In this document: in pieces, positions 8,968 through 17,468 of the stretch
Layout: each line of letters starts with the position of its first letter
Position numbering within the stretch: position 1 is the first letter of the stretch
From: Candidatus Zhuqueibacterota bacterium
GTDB taxonomy: Bacteria > Zhuqueibacterota > Zhuqueibacteria > Residuimicrobiales > Krinioviventaceae
Reading direction: 5' to 3'
Length of the DNA stretch: 64,000 bases
Assembly (NCBI GenBank): GCA_016928775.1
Contig: JAFGKD010000100.1
Location: 62,001-126,000, forward strand
Translations under genes and position numbers: made by a program
The notes under the pieces: model-generated
Database searches by the model: none
What the model was told of the DNA's origin: nothing
Seen by the model: only the letters and a program-made list of their open reading frames with translations

Positions 8968-9945
8968 CTACAACGCCAATATTTTTTGCACAATCTCCTC
9001 GTCGTCAACGATCAATCCAGTTCCCCGCAGTCGTCGGGTTAATTCTTTCCATTTTGGATTTTCGTCAAAGATCTTTTTCAGCATCGGCAATACCTTGTCC
9101 ACTTGCCCGGCATTCACCAGGCCAATCGCCGTCCAGTAGGGCATCTCGATGTTTTCGGGATAGAGTTTTTCCGCGGCAGCGTATTCTTCTAAGGCTCCCT
9201 CAAGATCACCTTTTGTCATCAGTTCATCACCCTTGTTCATGTGCACATAAGCGCGGTGCACCGTGACCAGCCGTTTCATTTCCGTGATCGGATCAGGATG
9301 GTCTTCGATGCGCAGATCAACTGTGCGCTGCCAGGCGGGCGCGTCTTTTGTCCCCGGGACAATCAGGATGGCGGCGGATTGCTTGCCGCGAATATCACCA
9401 CCCTCAGCCTGGGCGGCCTCGAGGGCGGCCATCAGTTTGTCGAGCAAATCACCTTTTGCCGATTCATATGCGCGGGCCATGGCATGCCAGACCGTTGCTT
9501 TTTCCATCATATTGGCTTGACAGGAATAGCCAGGTCCAGTAATATGGCCAGCCGCCTCAAGGCACTTTTTGCCCGTGTGCACGGTGACGAGTCCGCTTGC
9601 ATCCACCATGGCCACCTGACGCACATCCGCGTGCTCGTCAATGCTTAATAAAGCTTTGAGCGCTTCCGGCGCGGTCTTGCCACCGCGCATCAGTTCCAAA
9701 CCGAGCGGACCGTATGACACCTCGGCAAATGATTGTGTGGCTACGGCACCGACACCCGCTTCAGCCCAGCTCACCACACTGCCGACCGAGAACCAATGCG
9801 ATTGAACAGCTACACCCATTTCACCTGTTCTGGTATCGTGGGCGACAATTGAGTATGTGTGTACAGGACGGATATGGGATTCCCGTGCATAAAAGACTGT
9901 GGATAACAAAATTATTGCGTTTGTGACGAAAATAATACGACTCAT
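8968..9945 (-). CDS. DUF1028 family secreted Ntn-hydrolase-like protein
   Basis: This is a DUF1028 protein of about 325 residues. The N-terminal signal peptide (SRIIFVTNAIILLSTVFYAR) is followed by HTYSIVAHDTRTGEMGVAVQS, SVVSWAEAGVGAVATQSFAE and GYSCQANMM, the typical family blocks. A C-terminal helical segment (about 235-325) resembles the putative peptidoglycan-binding/TPR tail found in many members. Families of this fold are probable amidohydrolases, but no substrate is established here. ATG 9945 is preferred over the upstream ATG 9957 because a GGAG lies just before it and the longer start would sit inside that site. The gene converges with namZ, with which it might share a role in cell-wall fragment use (inference). 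Confidence 0.8.
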   Translation of the reverse strand: MSRIIFVTNAIILLSTVFYARESHIRPVHTYSIVAHDTRTGEMGVAVQSHWFSVGSVVSWAEAGVGAVATQSFAEVSYGPLGLELMRGGKTAPEALKALLSIDEHADVRQVAMVDASGLVTVHTGKKCLEAAGHITGPGYSCQANMMEKATVWHAMARAYESAKGDLLDKLMAALEAAQAEGGDIRGKQSAAILIVPGTKDAPAWQRTVDLRIEDHPDPITEMKRLVTVHRAYVHMNKGDELMTKGDLEGALEEYAAAEKLYPENIEMPYWTAIGLVNAGQVDKVLPMLKKIFDENPKWKELTRRLRGTGLIVDDEEIVQKILAL

Positions 9946-10038
9946 TTTATTCTCCATTCCTTAATCACAAATTGCAAAGATTTCAGGAGTGAACAGAGCA
10001 TTAAAAGTCCCTTCTCGTAGAATCTTGCAGCGCTGTTC

Positions 10039-11001
10039 TCATTGAATGCGCACTCGAGCCCCATCCTGCGCTTTACTGATATCCGCCCCCTCCATAAACG
10101 CGAACATGGCAATGGTCTCTTCTTGCGGGATCGGCGGATTGCCGGTGCGAAAAAAAGTGAGTATTTCTGCCATAAGGTGCACGTATAGCAGGCCGGTATC
10201 CGGTTCGACATGCCGCATGCCATTTTCAAAAAAAATAGTGGCGCCATATCGACCTTTGCCATCGCGAATGCCGCGAAAAGTGCCGATACGACCGCCGGTC
10301 CAGAGCCCAACAACCATGTCCGTTCCGGGGGTAAACGTTCGGGACAGACTTTCGCATTCTGCGCCCATCGCTGCAAACAGTATTTCAATGCCGTGCACGC
10401 CATACCACATGAGATCGGGATGATGTGGTTCAAGTGACGCCGGCGAGTAGGCATCACATCCTGTGACCATGCCGAGGGATGTGTCGTTTAGCGCTTCCTG
10501 GAGTTCCGGAAAAAATCGCAGGCTCGAGGCGCTAAAGCACGCAACATTCGCCTCGTTTGCGAGACGAAAAATTTCCTCGACATCGGCGAGACTCGCTGCC
10601 ATAGGTTTGTCGATAAAGACCGGTTTTTTCGCTGCGATAACGGGTTTGACCTGCTGCAAATGCACGCGTCCATCCACACTGGTGAGAATCACGGCATCCA
10701 CTTTGGTTAAAAGAGAGGGGATGTCCTCGACGATTTCCACCTGATAGCTGGCAACCTCTCTGGTGAATTTTTCGACGCGCGAGAAGCTGGCCTCAACATC
10801 CGGGCTGCCGCCGGGAAACGCCGCAACAACGCGCGCTCCCGGCATGTGATGACGATAAGAGGAGTCATTGAGAATTTTCGTAAAAGCAGGAGCATGTGAG
10901 GTGTCCAGACCAATGAGACCAACTTTGATGTTAACATCCGGCCATGCGCTGGTTGTCAAGAATACGCAAAAACAAACGGCAAAATAAATTGATGTTTTCA
11001 T
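10039..11001 (-). CDS. Gfo/Idh/MocA family oxidoreductase with Sec signal peptide
   Basis: This 320-residue protein has the Gfo/Idh/MocA layout: Rossmann start KVGLIGLDTSHAPAFTKIL, KVDAVILTSVDGRVHLQQ, then KPVFIDKPMAASLADVEEI containing the EKP-like lysine (here DKP), and an alpha/beta C-terminal domain. The glycine motif is atypical (GLIGLDTSH instead of GxGxxG), a variant of a distinct subfamily. The N-terminus (MKTSIYFAVCFCVFLTTSAW) is a Sec-type signal without a twin arginine, which is unusual for a nicotinamide-dependent enzyme that normally folds in the cytoplasm. It precedes the DUF1028 gene on the same strand with an 80-base gap. Substrate is unknown. Confidence 0.78.
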   Translation of the reverse strand: MKTSIYFAVCFCVFLTTSAWPDVNIKVGLIGLDTSHAPAFTKILNDSSYRHHMPGARVVAAFPGGSPDVEASFSRVEKFTREVASYQVEIVEDIPSLLTKVDAVILTSVDGRVHLQQVKPVIAAKKPVFIDKPMAASLADVEEIFRLANEANVACFSASSLRFFPELQEALNDTSLGMVTGCDAYSPASLEPHHPDLMWYGVHGIEILFAAMGAECESLSRTFTPGTDMVVGLWTGGRIGTFRGIRDGKGRYGATIFFENGMRHVEPDTGLLYVHLMAEILTFFRTGNPPIPQEETIAMFAFMEGADISKAQDGARVRIQ

Positions 11002-11201
11002 GATAACGTCCTGGTTGAGTTAAAACAGAAAAAGTGCATCCTTTTTCATCTTTTTCATCTAACTATTAACATACCGGAACCACTGTTTCGCATACCGGTC
11101 TAAAGGTCATTGCTATAAAGCAAGGCAAACCGGCCAGGAATGTCAAAGTTGAAAGCCTGTCATTGAGCAAAAACTTTGACGCGAGAACAAAGGTAACGGC
11201 G

Positions 11202-11234
11202 AAAGCGGGACGTTCGTGGCAGGCGTCCCGCTTT
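11202..11234. terminator. Hairpin in gap downstream of glycosylasparaginase
   Basis: Two perfectly complementary 11-base arms, AAAGCGGGACG at 11202-11212 and CGTCCCGCTTT at 11224-11234, with an 11-base loop, sit 45 bases past the end of the minus-strand asparaginase gene. The arms include A and T runs, so a bidirectional terminator is possible, but no long T tract follows on either strand. The rest of the 277-base gap (11002-11278) shows nothing else recognisable. Confidence 0.45.
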
Positions 11235-11278
11235 AAACGATAACAGTGTTGCTGGCTTTGTCTTCGTCGTTCTATTTA

Positions 11279-12298
11279 CTAGTCCAGTAAATGTCGTCCT
11301 TTCACCACCTGAAAACCGTTTTGGCTGATGTATGATAGTTCCGGTTCCTGGCCGTTGGCCGCTTGAATCGATGCACAGCCGACCTCACCCTTTTTATTCA
11401 CCGCAATAAATTTGTCATTAAAATTCACCTTTGCGGGGCCACCATTTATATCGATAATCTTTTGACAAGCCGCTTCGCATGCCTCCTGCGGCGACAGGCC
11501 GGCGCGCATGCGCTCGACAACGTAAAAACTGCCGCACATACGAATCACTTCTTCGCCACGACCGGTAGCGCCGGCTGCACCCACTTCATTATCAACATAC
11601 AACCCGGCGCCAATGATCGGCGAGTCCCCCACACGCCCGGGGATTTTCCATGCCAGACCACTGGTCGTTGTAATTCCGGCGATTGCACCATCTGCACTGA
11701 TACCAAGCACATTGATGGTGCCATTCGTTCGCTCCTCGGCATACTCGCCCTCGGCTGGCGGGAGCCAGTCGTCCGCATCGCTCAGATTTTCTTTCCATTT
11801 CAGCCAGGCGATACGCGCTTTGTCGGTGAGCAAATTTTCCTCACGAAATCCATGCATGCGTGCAAATCTTTTTGCGCCCTCGCCGACGAGGTGAATGTGG
11901 TCAGTGCGTTCCATAACAAGTCGGGCAACTGAACTGGGTGTTTTTATGTTTTCCAGACAAGCGATCGAGCCGCACCTGTGAGTCGGGCCGTACATGATCG
12001 AGGCATCTAACTGCACGACACCCTCCTCATTCGGCAAGCCGCCATAGCCGACGCTCATGTCGTCCGGATCAAGTTCAACAACGTTTGTGCCGGTTTCGAT
12101 CGCATCCAGAATGTTGTTTGATTGTGCAAGTACGTCCCATGCCGGCTGCAGTACCTTGCGCCCCCATGCCTCACCCCGACTGCACAGGATGATGGCGCCT
12201 CGATGTTGTGCATGGACCTTTTGCTGCAAAAAAAGCGACACTGTCGCGCCTATTCCGGCTGTTGCTTTGAAGAAATGGCGTCGGCTAAATTTATGCAT
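11279..12298 (-). CDS. Glycosylasparaginase / isoaspartyl peptidase family (Tat-exported)
   Basis: This N-terminal-nucleophile hydrolase (339 residues) is related to N4-(beta-N-acetylglucosaminyl)-L-asparaginase, which cleaves the GlcNAc-Asn bond of glycopeptides. The precursor starts with a twin-arginine signal (FSRRHFFKATAGIGAT). The alpha-subunit region carries VGYGGLPNEEGVVQLDASIM. The autocleavage site is TNGTINVLG, making Thr194 the likely new N-terminus and nucleophile, followed by WKIPGRVGDSPIIGAGLYVD and ATGRGEEVIR, all strongly conserved in the glycosylasparaginase branch. It lies divergent from a sulfatase with a short shared promoter region. Along with the nearby sulfatase and Gfo/Idh enzymes this points to use of host- or matrix-derived glycoconjugates (inference). 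Confidence 0.88.
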   Translation of the reverse strand: MHKFSRRHFFKATAGIGATVSLFLQQKVHAQHRGAIILCSRGEAWGRKVLQPAWDVLAQSNNILDAIETGTNVVELDPDDMSVGYGGLPNEEGVVQLDASIMYGPTHRCGSIACLENIKTPSSVARLVMERTDHIHLVGEGAKRFARMHGFREENLLTDKARIAWLKWKENLSDADDWLPPAEGEYAEERTNGTINVLGISADGAIAGITTTSGLAWKIPGRVGDSPIIGAGLYVDNEVGAAGATGRGEEVIRMCGSFYVVERMRAGLSPQEACEAACQKIIDINGGPAKVNFNDKFIAVNKKGEVGCASIQAANGQEPELSYISQNGFQVVKGRHLLD

Positions 12299-12328
12299 GA
12301 GCTCACCTCAATTTTATGTGCGATTCAC

Positions 12329-12356
12329 TTGAAAAAAAGAGTGTAAATGCTATATT
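12329..12356 (+). promoter_or_regulatory. Candidate sigma-70-like promoter for sulfatase
   Basis: TTGAAA at 12329-12334 and TATATT at 12351-12356 are separated by 16 bases and lie about 55 bases before the sulfatase start, in the divergent gap with the asparaginase gene. A strong ribosome binding site (GGAGGGAAG) follows before ATG 12409. Pattern only; no experimental basis. Confidence 0.38.
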
Positions 12357-12408
12357 TAAAATAAACATATTCCGCTAAATAAACCAGAATGAAAATGGAG
12401 GGAAGACC

Positions 12409-13851
12409 ATGTCCAGTGTAAATCGGCGCCAATTTTTAGCCGCGACGGCAGCATCACTAATTTCAGCTTCTTTTTTTCAGTGCGCGAAACAACGAAAAAA
12501 ACCAAATGTACTCTTTATTGCCGTTGACGATCTTCGTCCCGAGCTTGGTTGTTACGGGCATCCGGTGGTTAAATCACCCCATATAGACGCGCTTGCTGCT
12601 CAAGGGAGCATGTTCACCAATACGTTTTGCAATGTCCCGGTATGCGGCGCCTCGCGTGCCAGTTTATTGACCGGCATTCGTCCAAGGCGCGATCGCTTTG
12701 TCACCTACGACACTCGTATGACCGAGGATGCGCCCGATGCAATCACGATTCCGGGTCATTTTAAAAAGCATGGTTATTATGCCATCAGTCTTGGCAAGGT
12801 CGCCCATCATCGGGATGATAATGAGAATCACTGGAGTGAACCGCCGTGGCGTCCGGATTATCCGGCCGAAAGAGGCATTCAGGTCAATTGGCGCGACTAT
12901 CAAACCGAAATGAATAGAAAAATTGCCGCCCGGCAGGAGAATGGCGCTGCCTGGCCATACGAATGGCCGGAAATTGACGACAATAAATACTATGACGGTA
13001 AAATCGCCGATCGAGCTGTCCAGGACATTCAACGCCTCTCCCGAGCAGACCAGCCCTTCTTTTTGGCCGTTGGCTTTTTAAAGCCGCATTTGCCGTTTAA
13101 TGCCCCGAAAAAATATTGGGATTTGTACGATTCGTCAGAAATTCGGCTGCCGGATAATTACTATCGTCCGGAAAATGCACCGGATGCCGCAATCCATAAC
13201 TTTGGCGAGCTGCGAGCCTATTATGGTGTACCAGCACATGGACCAGTCTCGGATGATATGGCCAGGACATTGATTCACGGCTATTATGCCTGCGTCAGCT
13301 TTACAGATGCACAAATTGGGCGCGTACTCGATGCGTTGCAAGAAAGTGGGGAGGCGGATAATACAATTGTTATTTTGTGGGGTGACCATGGATGGAATCT
13401 TGGTGAACACACCTTGTGGTGCAAGCATTGTAATTTCAAGACCTCCCTGCGAGTGCCCATGATCGTCAAAGTCCCGGGGAAAAAAGCATCACAATCGCCA
13501 GCGCTGACAGAATACGTGGACATCTTTCCGACCTTGTGCGATTTGGCCGGATTGCCAAAACCGTCCCAACTACATGGAGAGAGTTACGCTCCGTTGCTGG
13601 AGGATGGCGATCGACCGTGGAAAAAGGCTGTCTTTAGCCAGTGGCATGAAGGAGCGACAGTGAAAACCGAGCGCTACGCCTACACTGAATGGACGCACGA
13701 CAACGGCGAGGTTTATGCGAAAATGCTCTACGATCACCGGACAGATCCGAACGAAAATGTCAATATTGTGGATCGGGAAGAAAACCGGGAAATCGTGAAC
13801 GAGTTGGCGGATCTGCTTGAAAAAAATGTGGCGAGTTTGCTCAGTCCATAA
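12409..13851 (+). CDS. Sulfatase, iduronate-2-sulfatase-like (formylglycine type)
   Basis: This 480-residue exported sulfatase resembles iduronate-2-sulfatase. The metal site VLFIAVDDLRPELGCYG (residues 34-50) is followed by PVCGASRASLLTGIRP, where Cys79 would be converted to formylglycine. The usual proline of C-x-P-S-R is alanine here (CGASR), a variant also seen in some bacterial sulfatases. ILWGDHGWNLGEHTLWCKH supplies the second metal cluster, and EYVDIFPTLCDLAGL is the common C-terminal block. The N-terminus has RRQFLAATAAS and then SFFQC, so it could be Tat-exported and possibly a lipoprotein at Cys25. The start has a strong GGAGGG site. It would act in the periplasm or at the surface on sulfated sugars; the exact substrate is unknown. 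Confidence 0.88.
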   Translation: MSSVNRRQFLAATAASLISASFFQCAKQRKKPNVLFIAVDDLRPELGCYGHPVVKSPHIDALAAQGSMFTNTFCNVPVCGASRASLLTGIRPRRDRFVTYDTRMTEDAPDAITIPGHFKKHGYYAISLGKVAHHRDDNENHWSEPPWRPDYPAERGIQVNWRDYQTEMNRKIAARQENGAAWPYEWPEIDDNKYYDGKIADRAVQDIQRLSRADQPFFLAVGFLKPHLPFNAPKKYWDLYDSSEIRLPDNYYRPENAPDAAIHNFGELRAYYGVPAHGPVSDDMARTLIHGYYACVSFTDAQIGRVLDALQESGEADNTIVILWGDHGWNLGEHTLWCKHCNFKTSLRVPMIVKVPGKKASQSPALTEYVDIFPTLCDLAGLPKPSQLHGESYAPLLEDGDRPWKKAVFSQWHEGATVKTERYAYTEWTHDNGEVYAKMLYDHRTDPNENVNIVDREENREIVNELADLLEKNVASLLSP

Positions 13852-13866
13852 ATTCAGAAAAATCTA

Positions 13867-14041
13867 TGAGCCACGGATTTTCCTGGCGCGGCCTTTGGCC
13901 GCAGCCAAATTACAAGCCACGGATGCACACGGATGCACACGGATTTTTCGATTTTACTTCGAGAAGGCTTTGGGACTGCAGGCTAAAAAGGCTTAAAATG
14001 AATGCTATTATCCGTGTTTCATCCGTGAATATCCGTGGCTC
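13867..14041. repeat. Intergenic CCACGGAT/ATCCGTGG palindromic repeat block (copy 1)
   Basis: The gap between the sulfatase and the next gene is filled by short repeats: GCCACGGATTTTCC, a GCGCGGCC...GGCCGC hairpin, then GCCACGGATGCACACGGAT with GCACACGGAT repeated in tandem, and at the far end inverted counterparts (ATCCGTGTTTC, ATCCGTGAATATCCGTGGCT). The two outer parts can pair as a long stem. A related block with the same order of modules lies at 42272-42418. It sits between converging genes and could also act as a terminator. Confidence 0.75.
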
Positions 14042-14046
14042 AAAAT

Positions 14047-15378
14047 TTAGCTCCAACCTTCCCGATAAGGTGGATTCACCAGTTCGTTTGCATCTTTGTC
14101 ATTTGTAATGGACAGATTGTCCGCATCCCAATAGAGTCTGCGATTTTTGACACGAGCAGCCAGGACGCCGAGCAGCACCATTTCTGTCATCGGACCGCCA
14201 TAATCAAAGTTCGAGCTGGCCGCAGGTCCACCTTTGCAGGCGTTGATCCAGTCTGTGTGGTGATCTTTTACGCGCGGAATCGTTTTTTCCGGGCGCTCGT
14301 AGGCTTGCATTTTTTCTTCCGGAAACAGGCGCACGCCGCTGGCACCGTGCGAGCCGTGAATCATCTTGCCTTTTGAACCAACGATGATTTCGCCATTGCC
14401 GCCTAACGCTCTGCCTTCTTCAAAATCTTCCGGACGCGGTGGCAACAAACCGCCGTCGAACCAGGTCAGTTTGAGTGGTGGCATGCCGTCACGTTCGGGG
14501 AATTGATAACGAATAATTGACGCTACCGGGTAGGTCTCTCGTTCCACTTTTTCCTCATAATGGGTGGTATTGGCCTCCACCCATTCCGGAGCGCCGAGCT
14601 TGAGGGCCCAGAACGACGGATCGAGAATATGACAGCCCATATCGCCTAATGCACCGGTACCAAAATCAACCCAGCCGCGCCACATCGCCGGCACATACGC
14701 CGGATGGTAGGGCCGCCACTGCGCCGGACCGAGCCACAAGTCCCATAGCAAACCCTTGGGAATTTCGGGCGTCTCTTTCGGGCGCGGCATGGCCACCGGG
14801 AAAGCAAATCCGCCACTGGGACGATCGCTCCAGGCAAATATTTCTGTGACCTCACCAATGGCGCCATCCCAAATCCACTCGCACATCAAGCGAATATGTT
14901 CTGATGAATGCCCCTGATTACCCATTTGTGTGGCAACGCCAGCTTCTCGCGCTGCCTGAGTGATTTTCCGCACTTCAAAGATCGAATGGGCGAGCGGTTT
15001 TTCACAGTAGACATGTTTCTTCAACTGCAGCGCCGCCATTACCGCCGGGGCATGTGTATGGTCCGGCGTGGACACAACAACGGCATCCACATTTTTATGC
15101 TCTTTATCCAGCATGTCACGAAAATCAGTGTACTTTGTTGCGTCCGGATATTCCAGAAAACTTTTGCTGGCCTGCCGCTGGTCGACATCGCACATGGCCA
15201 CAATGTTTTCACTTTTCACGCCATCCAGATTGCTGCGGCCGCGGCCACCAACGCCGACTATGGCGATGTTCAGCTTGTCGCTCGGCGCCGTGCGGCCAGG
15301 TTTGACCAAAACAGTGGCAGGAACAATCGTAAATAAACTTCCGGCAGTTGTCGATTTTAAAAATGTCCTACGATTCAT
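14047..15378 (-). CDS. Gfo/Idh/MocA family oxidoreductase, Tat-exported
   Basis: This 443-residue enzyme begins with a twin-arginine signal (MNRRTFLKSTTAGS). The Rossmann domain has IAIVGVGGRGRSNLDG, VDAVVVSTPDHTHAPAVMAAL and HVYCEKPLAHSIFEVRKI, with Lys of the EKP motif as the expected catalytic residue. The second half (GLLWDLWLGPAQWRPYHP, GDMGCHILDP) matches the C-terminal domain typical of the exported branch common in Planctomycetes and FCB bacteria. Tat export implies that the NAD(P) cofactor is loaded before secretion. A strong CGGAGGAG site precedes the ATG. It is the last gene of a minus-strand run yggS, HELGH peptidase, this gene (20-base gap), although these may not share a pathway. 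Confidence 0.88.
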   Translation of the reverse strand: MNRRTFLKSTTAGSLFTIVPATVLVKPGRTAPSDKLNIAIVGVGGRGRSNLDGVKSENIVAMCDVDQRQASKSFLEYPDATKYTDFRDMLDKEHKNVDAVVVSTPDHTHAPAVMAALQLKKHVYCEKPLAHSIFEVRKITQAAREAGVATQMGNQGHSSEHIRLMCEWIWDGAIGEVTEIFAWSDRPSGGFAFPVAMPRPKETPEIPKGLLWDLWLGPAQWRPYHPAYVPAMWRGWVDFGTGALGDMGCHILDPSFWALKLGAPEWVEANTTHYEEKVERETYPVASIIRYQFPERDGMPPLKLTWFDGGLLPPRPEDFEEGRALGGNGEIIVGSKGKMIHGSHGASGVRLFPEEKMQAYERPEKTIPRVKDHHTDWINACKGGPAASSNFDYGGPMTEMVLLGVLAARVKNRRLYWDADNLSITNDKDANELVNPPYREGWS

Positions 15379-15398
15379 TCTATCTCCTCCGGTTTTTA

Positions 15399-17417
15399 TT
15401 ATTTGAGCAGTTCAATGGCTTTTGTCGCGGCTTCAATGAGTGGCGCCGTTGAAATCGGACTCCCCACTGCGGCGCGCATCCAGGCATCCGGTGTAATGCG
15501 ACCCAGGCGGCACATACGCTCCATCTCATCGCCGAGATTTTTGTCTTTGAGGTATTGCTCGATCTGAAACATGATGATGTGACCGAGCGAATAGTCCGGC
15601 AAGTAGAGACCGTAAACAATCATATGAGAATAGATGCCCAGAATAATTGAATCCTTTACCCCCAGAATCGGCATCCAGTAATCGTTCCACACCTCCTTGG
15701 AAATCTTGATGACCGCCTCTTTCAGCTCCCCCGCCGTCGCCTCCGGATGAGCATACATCCAGTGCCACACCCGCATATCCACGAGACCAACGGAGGCAAT
15801 TTCGCAGGTAGACCAAAAGGTATCAAGCGCTTTGAGGTGCTCAGCCAGCGGATCTTTATTTGCACGTCCAAGGAGATCCAAATCGCGTGACTGAAAAACA
15901 AATGCAAAAGCCTCGGTGAAGGCTGTGTTCGGGACGCCATACAGCATATAGTGATCCATTTTGTTGAGTGAGAAGACCTGTTCCACATTGTGTCCCAGTT
16001 CGTGTATGGCGATATTATAACCTTTGTAGGTCATACCGGTTTCTGGAATGCGTGTGCGCAGATGAGCGTTGTCCGTGCGGCGCATCGCCCCGGACGCATG
16101 CCCGGCACCACGTGACGGATCAACGGTGATTTTACTCTCGAGGAACGCTGCCGTTTCAGCCGAAAAGCCAAGATCAGACAGGATACGTGGTAAATCATCC
16201 TGGAACGCCTGTACCGTTGAATAGCGCTCGCTGACGATTTTGTCGAGCTCTGACTCTCCTATTGAGCTGCGTCCTTTGAATCCATCATACCAAATGTCAA
16301 ATGGCTGCAACAGTCTGTCGAGTCGCTGTGCGATGAGTTGCGCCACATCTTTGGCCACCGGTGCTTTCAGGACCGCTGAGATCAGGTTTTCAAATTCCAA
16401 TTCCGGAATCTCGCGATCGCGCTGAAAACGGCGGTCAATTTTTGTCGGCATATTCGGCGAATATGCGTCTAACGAGCGCTCGGCTTTGAACACGCTCAAC
16501 AATTTTTGATAGCGAACATCCGGCTCGCGTTCAAAATCAATTTTGCGTCCGTCGCGGAAGACCTGATTTTGCATGGGATTCCACTCTACAGTCTCGTTAT
16601 TGATCACAACCCGGGGAATATCCTGGGTGATGATATCCTGCATCACCTCGTAAATCATCTGCTGGTGTGGCACGCCATTTTGTCTGGCATAATGGCTTTT
16701 GAGCTCATCACGAAGTCCCCAGTGGGTGATCAGCTTGAGTCCGGCGGGAAAGAGACGATCACCTTTCTCATTGACGAGATTGTGCATGACAATGTTATAG
16801 TTGGCAATATAATCATCCGCCTGCACGTACACTTTGGCCAATTCTTGTGATACCTCTGCCGGAACGCGTGTGGCACATGTTTCTGCCAATCGTGCTTTAG
16901 CCCACTCGCTGCGGCTCCAGGTGGCACCTTCTGCCAATTTCTCGTCCAGCGTTGCGATGGGGAAATTCAACAGCACAACAAAAGCAATTTTGTTTGCATA
17001 CATATCGTCCTGCAGATGGGCGAATGGATCATACTCGGCGAACAAATAATCCACCGGCAAGACCGGATTCATCTCCAGTTGCAGTGGCATGGACAGATCG
17101 CGTCCGACCTCGTGCGCATGCCCCCATACGATTTCAAAATTACGCTCAAAGCGCACAAAAGTTAATTGCAGTTGTTCTGTTTCGGCAATAAAATAATCCG
17201 TGCAGAAACTGACAAAATCCGCTGAGGAACCATCCGTTTCTTGCCAAAAATTGGCAACCTGACGAACTCCAGCATTTATGCGCTCGCTTGCCTCTGCTCC
17301 ATGTTGATCCAGCAGATCGCGAACGACCCTGTCGATGGTCAAATTATCCACCACACCTCCGGAAAGAGTTACAGTGAGAAAAAACATACATAAAAAGTAT
17401 ATCGAGCTTGTTTTCAC
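15399..17417 (-). CDS. Secreted HELGH zinc metallopeptidase, M3-like
   Basis: The start is GTG 17417 with GAGGA six bases upstream. The N-terminal signal peptide (SSIYFLCMFFLTVTLSGG) leads into a 672-residue, mostly helical protein. The zinc motif is HELGH at residues 472-476, followed 25 residues later by TEAFAF with Glu502 as the expected third ligand, the spacing seen in gluzincins of the M3 (thimet oligopeptidase) type. TRIPETGMTYKGYNIAIHE just upstream also fits that group. The N-terminal 350 residues are not recognisable. It probably degrades peptides in the periplasm or outside. No clear assignment to a named family; M3-like is the best guess. Confidence 0.7.
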   Translation of the reverse strand: MKTSSIYFLCMFFLTVTLSGGVVDNLTIDRVVRDLLDQHGAEASERINAGVRQVANFWQETDGSSADFVSFCTDYFIAETEQLQLTFVRFERNFEIVWGHAHEVGRDLSMPLQLEMNPVLPVDYLFAEYDPFAHLQDDMYANKIAFVVLLNFPIATLDEKLAEGATWSRSEWAKARLAETCATRVPAEVSQELAKVYVQADDYIANYNIVMHNLVNEKGDRLFPAGLKLITHWGLRDELKSHYARQNGVPHQQMIYEVMQDIITQDIPRVVINNETVEWNPMQNQVFRDGRKIDFEREPDVRYQKLLSVFKAERSLDAYSPNMPTKIDRRFQRDREIPELEFENLISAVLKAPVAKDVAQLIAQRLDRLLQPFDIWYDGFKGRSSIGESELDKIVSERYSTVQAFQDDLPRILSDLGFSAETAAFLESKITVDPSRGAGHASGAMRRTDNAHLRTRIPETGMTYKGYNIAIHELGHNVEQVFSLNKMDHYMLYGVPNTAFTEAFAFVFQSRDLDLLGRANKDPLAEHLKALDTFWSTCEIASVGLVDMRVWHWMYAHPEATAGELKEAVIKISKEVWNDYWMPILGVKDSIILGIYSHMIVYGLYLPDYSLGHIIMFQIEQYLKDKNLGDEMERMCRLGRITPDAWMRAAVGSPISTAPLIEAATKAIELLK

Positions 17418-17468
17418 GACACATCCTCAATGATTAAATTTTTCAACGTAAGAATTATTTGAAAACGA

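Noticed and set aside
9942..10457. Minus-strand 171-residue ORF overlapping the Sec-exported oxidoreductase
   Set aside because: It is an alternative frame of the Gfo/Idh/MocA gene, with no family resemblance and no ribosome site.
12409..13851. Considered whether CGASR means a dead sulfatase
   Set aside because: Cys79 and Arg83 are kept and metal sites are intact; alanine in place of proline occurs in active bacterial sulfatases, so activity is still likely.
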